A stretch of 64,000 nucleotides of DNA from Flavobacteriaceae bacterium (GCA_024644745.1 JAHEHF010000006.1:16210-80209), one strand, 5' to 3'; numbered from the stretch's first letter, positions 1 through 9,817 are shown. Notes: generated by a model not told the origin, from the letters alone. A program made the numbers and translations.

Positions 1-998
1 TTGGGCATAGGGCCTACATTGAGCAGCAGGTTGCTGCCGTAACCTGCGGCATTGATCAGGTATTGTATCAGTTCCTTGTCTGATTTATGTTTGTAATCCT
101 GCAGATTGAATCCCCAGGAGCCATTGATGGTCTCACAAACTTCTTTTGGCAGCTGACCTATGTCGGAAGCATCGGTGCCCCATCCTGTTGTATTACGACC
201 AGGAAGATCTTTCTCGAACATTTGAAAATCTTCGCCAGGAATCGGGGCCAGGTGGTGGTTGTTCCCGATGAGGCAATTCGGTTGAAGGGTATGTATCAAG
301 GTATAGAGTTCATCATAATGCCAGTCAACTTTTACCTTACCGAATTTTTTTCCGTCCCATTCTTTCTGATCCCAGTGTCCGTCAAACCAGATCCCTGCTA
401 TATCGCCATAATTGGTTAAAAGCTCGGTGAGCTGGGTCTTCATAAAAGCGATATAATTGTCCCAGTTCCCACTTGCAGCTCTTCCTGCGATCCCATTACC
501 TGTTCTCCCTCTGGGAAAATAATCATCGTGATGCCAGTCGAGAAGGGAATAATAAAAGAACAATTTGATGCCCTCTTTCTTGCATGCATCAGACAAAGCT
601 TTTAATACGTCCTTTCTATAATTGGTTTTCTGTATGATATTATAATCGGTTGCCTTTGTGTCAAACATGGAAAACCCATCATGATGCCTGCTTGTTATGG
701 TAATGTATTTCATTCCTGCAGCTTTGGCCATGGCCACCCAGGCTTCAGCATCAAAATCAACCGGATTAAAAAAAGCCGGTAATTTTTCATAGGCCTCAAT
801 GGCTATATTTTGATTGTTCATCACCCATTCGCCATCACCCAGAACGCTGTAAACGCCCCAGTGGATAAACAAGCCGAATTTTGCATCTTCGAACCATTTC
901 CTTGCTTCAAGGTTTTCTTTTGTAGGATTGTAATTTTGTTGAGAGAGCCCCGATTGCATGCTCAAGACGAGCAAAAGGACAGTAATAATGCGTTTCAT
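1..998 (-). CDS. alpha-L-fucosidase, GH29 (partial, C-terminus off the window)
   Basis: Secreted glycoside hydrolase predicted to remove terminal alpha-L-fucose from glycans. The frame is open from the ATG at 998 to the window edge, about 332 codons. An N-terminal signal peptide (MKRIITVLLLVL..., ending near SGLSQ) is followed by typical GH29 signatures: LFIHWGVYS, the HHDGF segment, and IWFDG, whose Asp206 aligns with the retaining nucleophile. The last visible residues, LLLNVGPMP, match the conserved end of the GH29 catalytic barrel, so probably only the tail of the catalytic domain and any C-terminal domain are missing. The family assignment is firm from motifs. Fucose specificity is inferred from the family. 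Confidence 0.93.
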   Translation of the reverse strand, partial: MKRIITVLLLVLSMQSGLSQQNYNPTKENLEARKWFEDAKFGLFIHWGVYSVLGDGEWVMNNQNIAIEAYEKLPAFFNPVDFDAEAWVAMAKAAGMKYITITSRHHDGFSMFDTKATDYNIIQKTNYRKDVLKALSDACKKEGIKLFFYYSLLDWHHDDYFPRGRTGNGIAGRAASGNWDNYIAFMKTQLTELLTNYGDIAGIWFDGHWDQKEWDGKKFGKVKVDWHYDELYTLIHTLQPNCLIGNNHHLAPIPGEDFQMFEKDLPGRNTTGWGTDASDIGQLPKEVCETINGSWGFNLQDYKHKSDKELIQYLINAAGYGSNLLLNVGPMP

Positions 999-1100
999 TC
1001 CGGATACTTTAAATAGGAGGATTAAATATACTAATTAAAGCAGACCTATGCTCTTTTGAGCAACATTATTTCTGACAGAAAGCCTTTAGATCATGAACAA

Positions 1101-2138
1101 TTAAGGAGCAGGATTGGGTTGCAGGTGTTGAACATCATCAATTTCCTTCAAGATTTCATCCGATAAGGAAATATCGATGCTGCTTATGTTCTCCTTCAGC
1201 TGCTCCATGGTTGTGGCTCCAATGATGTTACTGGTCACAAAAGGTCTTTGATTTACAAAGGCCAGGCTCAAATGGGAAAGACTAAGGTTGTGTTTTTTCG
1301 CAAGTTCAGCATAATATTCTGTAAGTTTTATGGCCTGCGGATTACTGTATCTTGAATAGGCAGGAAACAGTTTGAGTCTCGATTTTTCAGGCATTTGACC
1401 CTTGAGATATTTTCCCGAAAGTACGCCAAAAGCCAGAGGCGAATAGGCAAGTAGTCCTACGTTTTCTCTGAGGGAAACTTCGGCCAGGTTGATCTCAAAG
1501 GTTCTGTTCAGAAGTGAATATGGGTTCTGAATCGTCTTGCAGCGTGTCAGCCGGTTGTTTTTGCTTTCATGAAGTTGTTTCATGACCCCCCATGAAGATT
1601 CATTGGAAACCCCGTAATGTCTGATTTTACCTTCTTTGACAAGTCCGTCAAGGGTTTCAATAACAGATTTAAAATTATCGGTCCATTTCTCATCAGGGTC
1701 ATGGGTATAATTCCGCTGTCCAAAGAAATTCACATTCCTTTCTGGCCAATGCAGCTGGTAGAGGTCAACATAATCTGTTTGCAACCTTTTCAGGCTTTTG
1801 TTGATGGCCTCATGGATCACCTCTTTTGAAAAGCCCAGGTTTTCTCTGATGTAATTAAAATAGGGCAGGGGCCCAGTGATCTTTGTAGCAACCACCAAAC
1901 GGTCCCTTTTCTGGTCCTTCAGCCAGCTTCCTATAAATCTTTCTGTACTGCCCTGGGTTTCTTTTCTTCCCGGAATGGAATACATCTCAGCAGTATCAAT
2001 AAAGTTGATTCCCTGTGCAACTGCATAATTCAATTGTTCATGAGCCTCTGCTTCTGTGTTCTGCTGCCCATAGGTCATGGTGCCCAGGCAAATTTTACTT
2101 ACCTCAATGTCGGTATTTGGAATTTTAGTGTATTTCAT
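1101..2138 (-). CDS. tas: aldo/keto reductase, Tas-like
   Basis: A 345-residue NADP(H)-dependent aldo/keto reductase of the Tas subfamily, with a cytoplasmic TIM barrel. The catalytic tetrad is visible as Asp48, Tyr53 (in FIDTAEMY), Lys86 (VATK) and His130 (LYQLHWP). Further Tas-like stretches are LGTMTYG near the start, TIQNPYSLLNR in the middle, and GATTMEQLKENI near the C-terminus. The length fits the full family. The physiological substrate is unknown; E. coli Tas was named for complementing tyrosine auxotrophy, which does not establish its reaction here. It lies between GH29 and pgk on the same strand, with no sign of a tight operon. Confidence 0.9.
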   Translation of the reverse strand: MKYTKIPNTDIEVSKICLGTMTYGQQNTEAEAHEQLNYAVAQGINFIDTAEMYSIPGRKETQGSTERFIGSWLKDQKRDRLVVATKITGPLPYFNYIRENLGFSKEVIHEAINKSLKRLQTDYVDLYQLHWPERNVNFFGQRNYTHDPDEKWTDNFKSVIETLDGLVKEGKIRHYGVSNESSWGVMKQLHESKNNRLTRCKTIQNPYSLLNRTFEINLAEVSLRENVGLLAYSPLAFGVLSGKYLKGQMPEKSRLKLFPAYSRYSNPQAIKLTEYYAELAKKHNLSLSHLSLAFVNQRPFVTSNIIGATTMEQLKENISSIDISLSDEILKEIDDVQHLQPNPAP

Positions 2139-2276
2139 TCTTTAAAAGGAATAGGAATAAATATGTTCTGAAGCCACATTTCGGACTTTTATGATCATGA
2201 TGTTTCAGATTGATCCGCTTTGCAATGCCTGGCAAATCCCAATATCAATTTAATTTGTTCTCAGCTTGCGGTAAAT

Positions 2277-3467
2277 TTACTCAGACAGGATTGCTGCGAT
2301 CCCGGGCAGGGTTTTCCCTTCCAGCATTTCCAGCATGGCGCCTCCTCCTGTGGAAACATAACTCACTTTGTCCTGAAATCCAAACTGTTTTACAGCAGCA
2401 ACAGAATCTCCTCCCCCTACAAGTGAAAAGGCCCCGTCAGCAGTCGCATCCGCAATGGCATTGCCCAATTCAATGGTTCCTTTGGCGAATTTCGGCATTT
2501 CAAATACACCGACCGGCCCGTTCCATAAAATTGTTTTTGACTGCGCGATGACGTAAGAGAATCCTACATTGGTTTTGGGCCCTGCATCCAGTCCTTCCCA
2601 GCCGTCAGGAATATTTTTGATATCGACAACTTGTGTGTTGGCTGTATTACTGAAATCATCAGCGGCAACTACGTCTACAGGAAGGTGAATTTTGACACCC
2701 TTTTCTTCCGCTTGCTTCAAAATGCTCAGGGCAAGATCCTGTTTATCGTCTTCACAGATGGAATTACCAATTTTACCCCCAAGCGCCTTGATAAAGGTAA
2801 AACTCATGCCACCACCAATGATCAGGTGATCTATTTTATCTAAAATATTTTCGATCACAGTGATCTTTGAAGATACTTTAGAACCTCCAAGTACCGCAGT
2901 AACAGGTTTTTCACTGTTGCCCAACACTTTTTCAAGGCTTTCTATTTCCTTGGCCAGCAGCAATCCAAAACATTTGTTATTTGGAAAATGATCTGCGATA
3001 ATCGCTGTAGAGGCATGTGCCCTGTGCGCCGTTCCGAAGGCATCATTGACATAAATATCCCCGTTCTTTGCAAGTTGGGCGGCAAATTCTTTGTCTCCTG
3101 CCTTTTCTTCACTGTGGAATCTAAGATTTTCCAAAAGAAGAACTTCTCCATTTTGAAGCTCTGCCACAGCCTGTTCAACGGTTTCTCCCACACAATTGTC
3201 AACAAATTTAACTTCCACACCAATAATATTGCTGACCGTATCAACAATGTGCCTGAGTGAGAATTTTTCCTCAGCTCCTTTTGGCCTCCCTAAATGAGAC
3301 ATCAATACGGCGCTTCCACCGTCTTCAAGCACTTTCATAATAGTGGGTTTGGCTGCTTCAATTCTTGTTGCATCCGTAACATTTTGCTCTTCGTCCAAGG
3401 GCACATTAAAATCTACTCTTATCAGGGCTTTTTTGTCTTCGAAATTAAAATCGTTTACTGTTTTCAT
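2277..3467 (-). CDS. pgk: phosphoglycerate kinase
   Basis: Glycolytic enzyme that converts 1,3-bisphosphoglycerate and ADP into 3-phosphoglycerate and ATP, in the cytoplasm. The 396-residue length is standard. Visible signatures are RVDFNVP at residues 17-23, SHLGRPKG, the LLLENLRFH segment, the GGSKVSSK hinge region, GGGDSVAAV near residue 350, and STGGGAMLE about 25 residues from the end. A TATATTTG -7-like element sits on the minus strand at 3578-3585, about 110 bases upstream, suggesting a separately transcribed gene with a longer leader than most genes here. The ATG at 3467 is the natural start. Confidence 0.98.
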   Translation of the reverse strand: MKTVNDFNFEDKKALIRVDFNVPLDEEQNVTDATRIEAAKPTIMKVLEDGGSAVLMSHLGRPKGAEEKFSLRHIVDTVSNIIGVEVKFVDNCVGETVEQAVAELQNGEVLLLENLRFHSEEKAGDKEFAAQLAKNGDIYVNDAFGTAHRAHASTAIIADHFPNNKCFGLLLAKEIESLEKVLGNSEKPVTAVLGGSKVSSKITVIENILDKIDHLIIGGGMSFTFIKALGGKIGNSICEDDKQDLALSILKQAEEKGVKIHLPVDVVAADDFSNTANTQVVDIKNIPDGWEGLDAGPKTNVGFSYVIAQSKTILWNGPVGVFEMPKFAKGTIELGNAIADATADGAFSLVGGGDSVAAVKQFGFQDKVSYVSTGGGAMLEMLEGKTLPGIAAILSE

Positions 3468-3577
3468 CTGTTTAATTCAGTTGGTTTGTATAGATCAGAA
3501 GAAACATTCATTGCATCTTGATATCATTCGATTGATTTTTGATCAGGAATGTTTCGGGTTCTTTTTAAAATGGATGA

Positions 3578-3585
3578 CAAATATA
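3578..3585 (-). promoter_or_regulatory. candidate -7 element upstream of pgk
   Basis: On the minus strand the sequence reads TATATTTG, matching the Bacteroidota -7 consensus TAnnTTTG. No convincing -33 TTTG is visible, and the distance to the pgk start (about 110 bases) is longer than for other promoters in this window. Confidence 0.4.
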
Positions 3586-3711
3586 CTAAAAAGATGTGCT
3601 TTTTAGCCCCAGAACAGGCAATTATTAGGGGATTTTTTGGAAGGACCTCAAACGCATTTGTGTCACATAACTGGGTCAGCGGAACACGTTAAACTCACAA
3701 CAGGCATATTC

Positions 3712-3745
3712 AAAAAAAAACTGCCGGATTTTTTTAATCCGGCAG
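3712..3745 (-). terminator. rho-independent terminator after the S9 peptidase gene
   Basis: A perfect 10-bp stem, CTGCCGGATT/AATCCGGCAG (3721-3730 and 3736-3745), with a 5-base loop is followed on the minus strand by a run of T (the A-run at 3712-3720). It lies just past the stop of the minus-strand S9 peptidase gene. Confidence 0.9.
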
Positions 3746-3752
3746 GCTTATA

Positions 3753-5663
3753 TTACTGCTTGACAGGAACACTTTCTTTAAGATACTTGTCAAGAAATGT
3801 CAGGATCTGCCCGTATCCTTTAATTTCATTTTCTTTTTTCCTGAAACCGTGGCCTTCATCCGGAAACAAGACATATTCGACCGGAATATTGTTTTGTCTC
3901 ATGGCGGCAACGATCTCATCAGATTCTACCTGAAGTACCCTGGGATCATTCGCACCCTGAAGCACCATTACAGGATTCTTGACATTTTCAGCGTGAAAAA
4001 GCGGCGATATTTCATAGAGTCTTGTAGAATCGGCTGTATTCGGATCACCCAATTCTTTGTATAGAGCTTCTCTGAAAGATTCCCAGTGAGGAGGGACAGA
4101 CTTTAAGGTACGGAGCCAGTTGGTAACGCCAAAGATGTTGACTCCGGTTTTAAATTCATCAGGGGTAAAGGTCATAGCAGCCATGGTCATATAACCACCA
4201 TAGCTTCCTCCGATGATTCCTATTTTATCTGCATCGATATAGTTTTGCTCCTGTAACCATTTTTTACCCCAGATACAATCTTTAAGATCCTTGTCTCCAT
4301 GGTTCAGGTCATCCATTTTGTAGAAGGTCTTTCCGTAGCCACTGCTTCCCCTGTTGTTGACAGCCAGAATGGCATAGCCGTGATTTACGAGAAACTGGAT
4401 GAGTCCGAAATAGCCAACCCTTGATTGCCCGCCCGGACCTCCGTGAACCCAAACCAATGCAGGTACCTTGTTATCTTCACTCGCGGTAAGCGGTTTGTAA
4501 TAGATAGCCGGAATTTCCAAGCCATCAAAAGATTTGTATCGTACAACCTGCGCCGAAACCAATTGATCGGGGTCTAATTCACTGCTCATGGTATTGGTCA
4601 ATCGATTTAAAGTGTTGGATTCAAAATCATAGATATAAATATCACTGGAGGTTTTTGAGGTTCCAACAATAAGGCGCATCATTTTTTCACTTTCTGAAAT
4701 GTTGACCGCTTGGATATCTCCGTCAGGAATGTTAGGGAAATCAACATTCTTACCCGTTTTGTTATTGATGATCTTCAAATTTGTTTTACCATCCTCGTTG
4801 ATCCCGATGACCCTGTAGGTATCATCCTCACTCAAATAACTGAACATGACGTCCCAATTGTCTTCATAAATAACTTCGGTAGCTCCCGATGCAATTTCAT
4901 ATCTGACCAGATAAGAAAATTCTTTGCCTATGTCAGAAGTATAGAAGAAATATTTGTCATCCTTACTGAATCCTGAACCGCCGTACGATCCTGGCTCTTT
5001 TGACAGTTCAATTTTTTCACCTGTTTCGGGATACATTAAAAACAATTGATTCTCACTCGTGGTAATGCTTTTCGAAATACTGTATATTTTCTCATTGTGT
5101 GAGACATTGTTAATATTAAGTCCCTCATCATTTTGATAGACCATTTTTGACTCCCTGGTTTCAAGATTCATTTTATACATATCAAAAAACCGAGGATCTC
5201 TGAGGTTGGAGAAATACATCATGTGTTTCTTGTCTTCCGTCCAGCCGTTAAAGCTCGCTTTCACATTGTCGCCAGGGGTGAGGTCAGTTGAGATCCCTTC
5301 CTTGTCAAGAAGGTAAAGATGGTTGTTCTCATTTCCCCCTTTGTCTGCAGTATACAGGATCAATTCGGAATTGGGAACCTCGTCCATGGCAAAATAGGAT
5401 TCTTTCTCAGAAAAAGTAAGCTGTTTCTTTTCTCCCGTTTTGATTTCGATCTCATAAACATTGAAGATTCCGGTTTTGTTACTGCTCAAAATCAGCCTGC
5501 TTTCGTCGTTGCTGAAGGACCCTCCGGTCACGCTTTCATTTTTATAAAATTGCTCTATGCTGTATTGTGCAATTTCTTTAGGGGGTTCCGGAATTTGTTT
5601 TTCTGCTGGATTCTGGCAAGACATTGCGAAAATCAGTATCAAGGCAAATAGAATGTTTTTCAT
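3753..5663 (-). CDS. S9 family prolyl oligopeptidase-like lipoprotein peptidase
   Basis: A 636-residue exported serine peptidase of the S9 family (DPP IV/acylaminoacyl-peptidase type). A lipoprotein signal ends at Cys16 (FAMSC), so the enzyme is probably anchored facing the periplasm. The N-terminal half is a beta-propeller (TolB/DPP-like repeats, roughly residues 30-370). The C-terminal alpha/beta-hydrolase carries the triad Ser487 (GGSYGGY), Asp573 (GANDPRV) and His605 (DEGHGF). It likely cleaves short peptides in the cell envelope. The exact substrate preference cannot be read from the sequence. A strong terminator follows immediately. Confidence 0.93.
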   Translation of the reverse strand: MKNILFALILIFAMSCQNPAEKQIPEPPKEIAQYSIEQFYKNESVTGGSFSNDESRLILSSNKTGIFNVYEIEIKTGEKKQLTFSEKESYFAMDEVPNSELILYTADKGGNENNHLYLLDKEGISTDLTPGDNVKASFNGWTEDKKHMMYFSNLRDPRFFDMYKMNLETRESKMVYQNDEGLNINNVSHNEKIYSISKSITTSENQLFLMYPETGEKIELSKEPGSYGGSGFSKDDKYFFYTSDIGKEFSYLVRYEIASGATEVIYEDNWDVMFSYLSEDDTYRVIGINEDGKTNLKIINNKTGKNVDFPNIPDGDIQAVNISESEKMMRLIVGTSKTSSDIYIYDFESNTLNRLTNTMSSELDPDQLVSAQVVRYKSFDGLEIPAIYYKPLTASEDNKVPALVWVHGGPGGQSRVGYFGLIQFLVNHGYAILAVNNRGSSGYGKTFYKMDDLNHGDKDLKDCIWGKKWLQEQNYIDADKIGIIGGSYGGYMTMAAMTFTPDEFKTGVNIFGVTNWLRTLKSVPPHWESFREALYKELGDPNTADSTRLYEISPLFHAENVKNPVMVLQGANDPRVLQVESDEIVAAMRQNNIPVEYVLFPDEGHGFRKKENEIKGYGQILTFLDKYLKESVPVKQ

Positions 5664-5772
5664 TTTGGAAAATTTTTGAGTTGGATCATTAGAATTCAGA
5701 ACCTTGGAGTCCTGTTTTCTTGCGAAGTTAAGGATATATTTTATTCTATAAAGTTTTTTTGGCTTTCCTTGT

Positions 5773-7038
5773 TCAATCCTTTATGATATTCAGCCCTTCC
5801 CAGTTCAGGTCGATGTCATTATAAACCTGCTCTCCCATGTCTTCACCCGATTCAAACCTTTTCTGTTCAGGAATTGGAGTCGCCACAGAATCTATTTCAT
5901 TGATAAAGAAAACCTGACCCACATTGATATTGGAGTTTTCATTGGCGTCAAAAGTGTGCTTTTTGGTCAGATTGATTTTGGCATCCCACCTGAATAGCTC
6001 CGGATACCATTGATCCCTGTATTTTTGATAGTTGATCACGGTGCTGAAAGTGGGATTTTCGATTTTGAGACCCACAAAAAAAAGGATGGGTTTTACAATA
6101 AAAGGGATACTGAATTTTCCGGTCTGTTCAATGGATACGATAGCATAATCTTCTGTATTGATCAGGATTTTTCCAGAATCTTTCTTGTGATCAATACTTC
6201 TTTTTGCCTTAAAATTTATAGTGACAAGCCTTTCACCGTTCAGAGAAGTTTCTTCTCCAAAACTGTACTCGTATTTTTTAAAATGTTTAGGGTCAAGATA
6301 AAAGTCTCTTTTCCTGTTGATGTCAAGATCAAGTACTGTTTCAGGCCCCCCAAAATCCATTTTCATATCGCTGTCATATTCCTCTTCGTCAAATTCTTCT
6401 CCTTTTTTAATGGCTTTTTTTCTTCTTTTTTCCTGCTTTGCTTCAAACCATTCCCGCATGAACTGGAATTGTTTAGGGTCTTCTTCGGGTTCGTACAAGA
6501 GGAGCTGGTGCTGGTTCTTGGTCGAATCCATTGCTTTAGCGTAGTAAGTTTTAAAAACACCTTTATCCATGTTGATCACTTCACCGTTCTCGATAAATTT
6601 TGACCGGTAATAGGCGAGGGTCTGGTAGTCCTTCTGAGGATAATTTTCTGACAGGCTTTCCAAAGCTTTTTTGATATAATCCAAAGGGTCTTTTTCTGTC
6701 AGGATCACCTCATCCAAAACATTGGTGCTTGGGGATAATTTAATCGTCAACGGGCCTTTGATGTTCAGAAGTGGTATTTCATAGGTGTTGAATCCTATGA
6801 AACTGATGTTGAGGGTATCATTTCTTTTGGATCCTGGGATATAGAAATCAAAGGCTCCTTCGTCATTACTTACGGTTCCTATGGGATGGTTTTTGAGTCT
6901 GATGGAGGCAAAGGGCAGTGGCTCACTGTTCTCACGGTTTAATACGTTTCCCGAAACAACGTTGCTATCCTGAGAGAACGACAGAACGGTGCCTGCGAAA
7001 AAACACACAAGCAAACTTATAAATGAGTTAAAATGCAT
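5773..7038 (-). CDS. CarboxypepD_reg-like domain secreted protein
   Basis: A 421-residue exported protein with a signal peptide (about residues 1-22, ending LSFSQ). A carboxypeptidase-regulatory-like beta-sandwich follows at about residues 27-110 (VSGNVLNRENSEPLPFASI... through GFNTYEIPL), the module that often starts Bacteroidota TonB receptors. The remainder (about 115-421) has no catalytic motif I recognise. A Lys/Glu-rich segment lies near residues 195-225 and the rest looks beta-rich. There is no 22-strand TonB barrel: the protein is too short. A role in the cell envelope is inferred; the function is unknown. Confidence 0.75.
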   Translation of the reverse strand: MHFNSFISLLVCFFAGTVLSFSQDSNVVSGNVLNRENSEPLPFASIRLKNHPIGTVSNDEGAFDFYIPGSKRNDTLNISFIGFNTYEIPLLNIKGPLTIKLSPSTNVLDEVILTEKDPLDYIKKALESLSENYPQKDYQTLAYYRSKFIENGEVINMDKGVFKTYYAKAMDSTKNQHQLLLYEPEEDPKQFQFMREWFEAKQEKRRKKAIKKGEEFDEEEYDSDMKMDFGGPETVLDLDINRKRDFYLDPKHFKKYEYSFGEETSLNGERLVTINFKAKRSIDHKKDSGKILINTEDYAIVSIEQTGKFSIPFIVKPILFFVGLKIENPTFSTVINYQKYRDQWYPELFRWDAKINLTKKHTFDANENSNINVGQVFFINEIDSVATPIPEQKRFESGEDMGEQVYNDIDLNWEGLNIIKD

Positions 7039-7121
7039 AGAATAATTTTAAGATTCGACGAATCAATCCCTTGAATGTTACATGCCTTGCAATATACATT
7101 TTATGAAAGGCTTTGGATCAT

Positions 7122-7475
7122 TTATTCTCTTTTGATCAGCAAAAAGAAATCATTATCCAGTTCAAGATAACCCTGATCGTATACATAATAGTACACATTG
7201 CCTGTTTTGGTCGTATAGACAGAAGTAAAAAGAGAAAAATCAAAGTTATGGTTATTCAACGTGCTTTTGACAACCTTGGTCTTACCTGTTCGATTCAGTT
7301 CAGATAAAATCCGGTAATTTTTACGCAATCTGTTGTTCGTATTTCTGATCAGGTTCTTGCTGTCTGCATTTACTTTATTGTTGTATGCATTTCTGCAATA
7401 ATCGCCACAGAACTTCTTGTCACTTCGGCCCTGAATGCGCTCTCCGCATTCCAAGCATGTTTTCTGATCCTTCAT
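7122..7475 (-). CDS. small zinc-ribbon protein, function unknown
   Basis: A 117-residue cytoplasmic protein. The N-terminus has Cys7-x2-Cys10 and Cys23-x3-Cys27 (KFCGDYC), a treble-clef/zinc-ribbon arrangement as in DUF2116-type proteins. The middle is Arg/Lys/Asn-rich (residues 30-65), and the C-terminal half is hydrophobic and Tyr-rich (VYYYVYDQGYLEL). The stop of the upstream NTF2-like gene's reading frame is only 10 bases away, so the two are probably co-transcribed with the M1 peptidase gene. A nucleic-acid-binding role is possible but not shown. Confidence 0.7.
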   Translation of the reverse strand: MKDQKTCLECGERIQGRSDKKFCGDYCRNAYNNKVNADSKNLIRNTNNRLRKNYRILSELNRTGKTKVVKSTLNNHNFDFSLFTSVYTTKTGNVYYYVYDQGYLELDNDFFLLIKRE

Positions 7476-7485
7476 TTCTTATTTT

Positions 7486-7962
7486 TTATGGGATTAAAGT
7501 ATAATGGCCATGTATGCAAAGCCACTTGTTGTTTTCTCTGACAAAGATTCTCGTTGATTTGCCTCTCGTTTCAAAAACCTCTCCATGAGTTGTTCCGCGG
7601 TCTCTCCAATAGTAAACAATCCAGGCAACGTCTCCTTTGACCGTAACCCTGGGTTCATCCATTTCTGTATGAATATCCCTGGATTCATCCAGCCAGGCCC
7701 CGATACCCTTGATCTCGGCTTCTTTCCCTGCTCTCAGGATGGTGTCAGTTTCTCCAAACTGGGTAAAATCAGGATGGATGAAGCTGGCGTAGCGATCCAG
7801 ATCTTCCTTTTCTATGGCGTCCCACATGTCTGTCAGGGTTTGTTTAATGACTTCTTTTTGATCTTGTTCATTCGGGTTTTTGCCGGTTTTTGTCCTGTCT
7901 GAGCATCCCAGGGAAATGAATAAGAGCAGGGCAGGAAAAAAGAGGAGTTGAGGATACTTCAT
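7486..7962 (-). CDS. NTF2/SnoaL-like lipoprotein
   Basis: A 158-residue predicted lipoprotein: hydrophobic signal with lipobox ISLGC (Cys20), then a cone-shaped NTF2-like/DUF4440-type domain. Typical features are the helix around QKEVIKQTLTDMWDAIEKEDLDRYASFIHPDF, and the late strands WIVYYWRDRG and GKSTRIFVRENNKWLCIHGHYT. Family members are ligand-binding or enzymatic without conserved catalytic residues, so no reaction can be assigned. It lies 28 bases downstream of the M1 aminopeptidase gene on the same strand, apparently in one transcription unit. Confidence 0.8.
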   Translation of the reverse strand: MKYPQLLFFPALLLFISLGCSDRTKTGKNPNEQDQKEVIKQTLTDMWDAIEKEDLDRYASFIHPDFTQFGETDTILRAGKEAEIKGIGAWLDESRDIHTEMDEPRVTVKGDVAWIVYYWRDRGTTHGEVFETRGKSTRIFVRENNKWLCIHGHYTLIP

Positions 7963-7990
7963 AAATTGAAAATTTTAAACTGATAGGGGT

Positions 7991-9625
7991 CTATTTGGGA
8001 TTAATAAAAAAAGAGGGGACATAAAAATTACGGTCTACCTGCAAGTCGATTTTATCTGCTTCAAAAGGCATTTTTTGCCAGCTTGTTTTAGGATAAACCC
8101 ATTTTTCTTGTCCGTTGAGCTTTATTTTTAAAGGCATGTCAAAATCCTGGATGGCATTGGTCCAGCGGTATGATAATGTTTGGTCAAAGAAATGGTATTC
8201 GAAAACAGGGATTTCATTGGTTCTTAAGTACTGGTCCCAAAAGTGATCCAGCTTTAACCCGGCTTGCGCTGCGATGTAATCTTCAATCATCCGGGAAGTA
8301 ACTGTCTTGTGGTAAAACTTTTCGTTGAGCCCCCTTAAAATACTGCGCCATTTTACATCATCATTCACGATCTGTCTCAACATATGCAATACGGTACTTC
8401 CTTTTGGATAATTGTCGCCTGAATAAGCGATATCGTTAACCCCGTAGTTTCCGATCATGGGCCGATCGTTCATGATTTTATTTCTTTTCGAGATCTGATA
8501 GCCATCACCAGCTTCTTTCCCATAGTGATATTCCACATAGAGCCCTTCAGAATAGGTCGTGAAAGATTCATGGATCCAGATGTCAGCGATGTCTTTAAAC
8601 GTGATATTGTTGGCAAACCATTCATGGCCTGACTCGTGAACAATAATGAAATCAAACTTGTCACCATATCCCGATTGGCTCCTATCTTTTCCCTTCCATC
8701 CATTTTGAAAATTATTGCCGTAAGTAATCGCGCTCTGATGTTCCATTCCCGGGTAGGGGACCTCTACAAGTTTGTAACTGTCTTCATAAAACGGGTAGGG
8801 ACCGAACCAGTATTCAAATGCCTCGAGCATCAGAGGAACCTGCTTAAAATGCTCTTTGGCCTTGTCAAGATTTTGTTCCAGCACATAATAACTGCAGGTC
8901 AGGGATCCTTTTTCGCCTTGGTAGGTCTCTGAAAAATCGGCATAGTTGGCAATATTGAAACTGATGCCATAGTTGTTGATCGGGTTTGAGACATACCAGT
9001 GAAAGGTTCTTGTTTTATTTTTCCCCTTATCAATTTTAAGGAGCCTCCCATTGCCCACAGCCACAAGATCCCTGGGTACATTGATGCTGAATGCCAGGCT
9101 GTCAACCTCATCGTACATATGGTCTTTCAGAGGCCACCACTGACTGGATCCTGCACCCCAGCTCACGCTTGAGACAAAAGGTTTTCCCTGGTCATCTTTT
9201 TTCCAGACCATTCCTGAATCCCAGGGTGGGTTAGGGGCAATTCTCGGTTTTCCGCCAAAATAGACCACGAGTTCATTGATGTCACTGGGTTGTTGCTTTT
9301 TGATCAATTCGATATAGTAGGCATTACCGTCTCTGGAATAACTGAGCTCTTGACCTTCCTGGATAACTTTAGAAATGGTCATCGGGGGTTGCAGGTCCAG
9401 TTGCATACGCTGGTTGGCCTGAAGCACCTTGTATTGGATGGTGTTTGAACCCTTGACGGCCTGGTTTTCAATATCTACTTCTATATTGAGATGATAGTAA
9501 GAAAGGTCCCACCAGGCTCTTTCAGGTGTTACAGAACCCCGCAGAGTGTCTTTTTTTGTGTAGGATTGGCCATTGGCGCTTATCATAAAAATGAGAGCGC
9601 ATAAAAGGGATGGCAGGAATTTCAT
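7991..9625 (-). CDS. M1 family metallo-aminopeptidase
   Basis: A 544-residue exported zinc aminopeptidase. The frame extends upstream to 9688, but the ATG at 9625 is preferred: it begins a signal peptide (MKFLPSLLCALIF..., ending ANGQS), and a promoter at 9646-9675 would lie inside the longer version. Zinc-binding motif His330-Glu331-x2-His334 is followed by Glu353 (WIHESF), the HExxH-x18-E pattern of M1. GMEHQ upstream corresponds to the GAMEN exopeptidase motif in altered form. The N-terminal beta-domain is visible at about residues 30-230. It probably degrades peptides in the periplasm. Confidence 0.92.
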   Translation of the reverse strand: MKFLPSLLCALIFMISANGQSYTKKDTLRGSVTPERAWWDLSYYHLNIEVDIENQAVKGSNTIQYKVLQANQRMQLDLQPPMTISKVIQEGQELSYSRDGNAYYIELIKKQQPSDINELVVYFGGKPRIAPNPPWDSGMVWKKDDQGKPFVSSVSWGAGSSQWWPLKDHMYDEVDSLAFSINVPRDLVAVGNGRLLKIDKGKNKTRTFHWYVSNPINNYGISFNIANYADFSETYQGEKGSLTCSYYVLEQNLDKAKEHFKQVPLMLEAFEYWFGPYPFYEDSYKLVEVPYPGMEHQSAITYGNNFQNGWKGKDRSQSGYGDKFDFIIVHESGHEWFANNITFKDIADIWIHESFTTYSEGLYVEYHYGKEAGDGYQISKRNKIMNDRPMIGNYGVNDIAYSGDNYPKGSTVLHMLRQIVNDDVKWRSILRGLNEKFYHKTVTSRMIEDYIAAQAGLKLDHFWDQYLRTNEIPVFEYHFFDQTLSYRWTNAIQDFDMPLKIKLNGQEKWVYPKTSWQKMPFEADKIDLQVDRNFYVPSFFINPK

Positions 9626-9645
9626 AGGAGAAGTTTTGTGAAGGC

Positions 9646-9675
9646 CAAATATAGTCATAATTATCCGATTACAAA
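9646..9675 (-). promoter_or_regulatory. promoter of the M1 peptidase operon
   Basis: On the minus strand, TTTG (9675-9672), an 18-base spacer and TATATTTG (9653-9646) match the Bacteroidota -33/-7 consensus. The -7 box ends 20 bases before the ATG at 9625, which supports that start. Confidence 0.75.
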
Positions 9676-9817
9676 CGACTACATTCATTTACATACGAAA
9701 GTAAGTGTTTAAAAGGACAACCTATTGGATTTCTCGTCACAAATTTGCAGAAGCGGATCGGATCTGGTCCGGCAGAAGTTTAACAGCTCAGAGCAAATGA
9801 GCATAAAATCCATTACC

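Noticed and set aside
1050..1061. GCTC-TTTT-GAGC mini-hairpin between GH29 and the aldo/keto reductase
   Set aside because: Four-bp stem without T-tract; no support for a regulatory role.
6010..6603. 197-codon open frame on the plus strand
   Set aside because: It is antisense to the CarboxypepD_reg gene, its Phe-rich composition is typical of a frame opposite Lys/Glu-rich coding sequence, and it has no family signature.
7052..7064. GATTCG-A-CGAATC palindrome 14 bases upstream of the CarboxypepD_reg gene
   Set aside because: Only 13 bases and without a recognised regulator; it may be chance.
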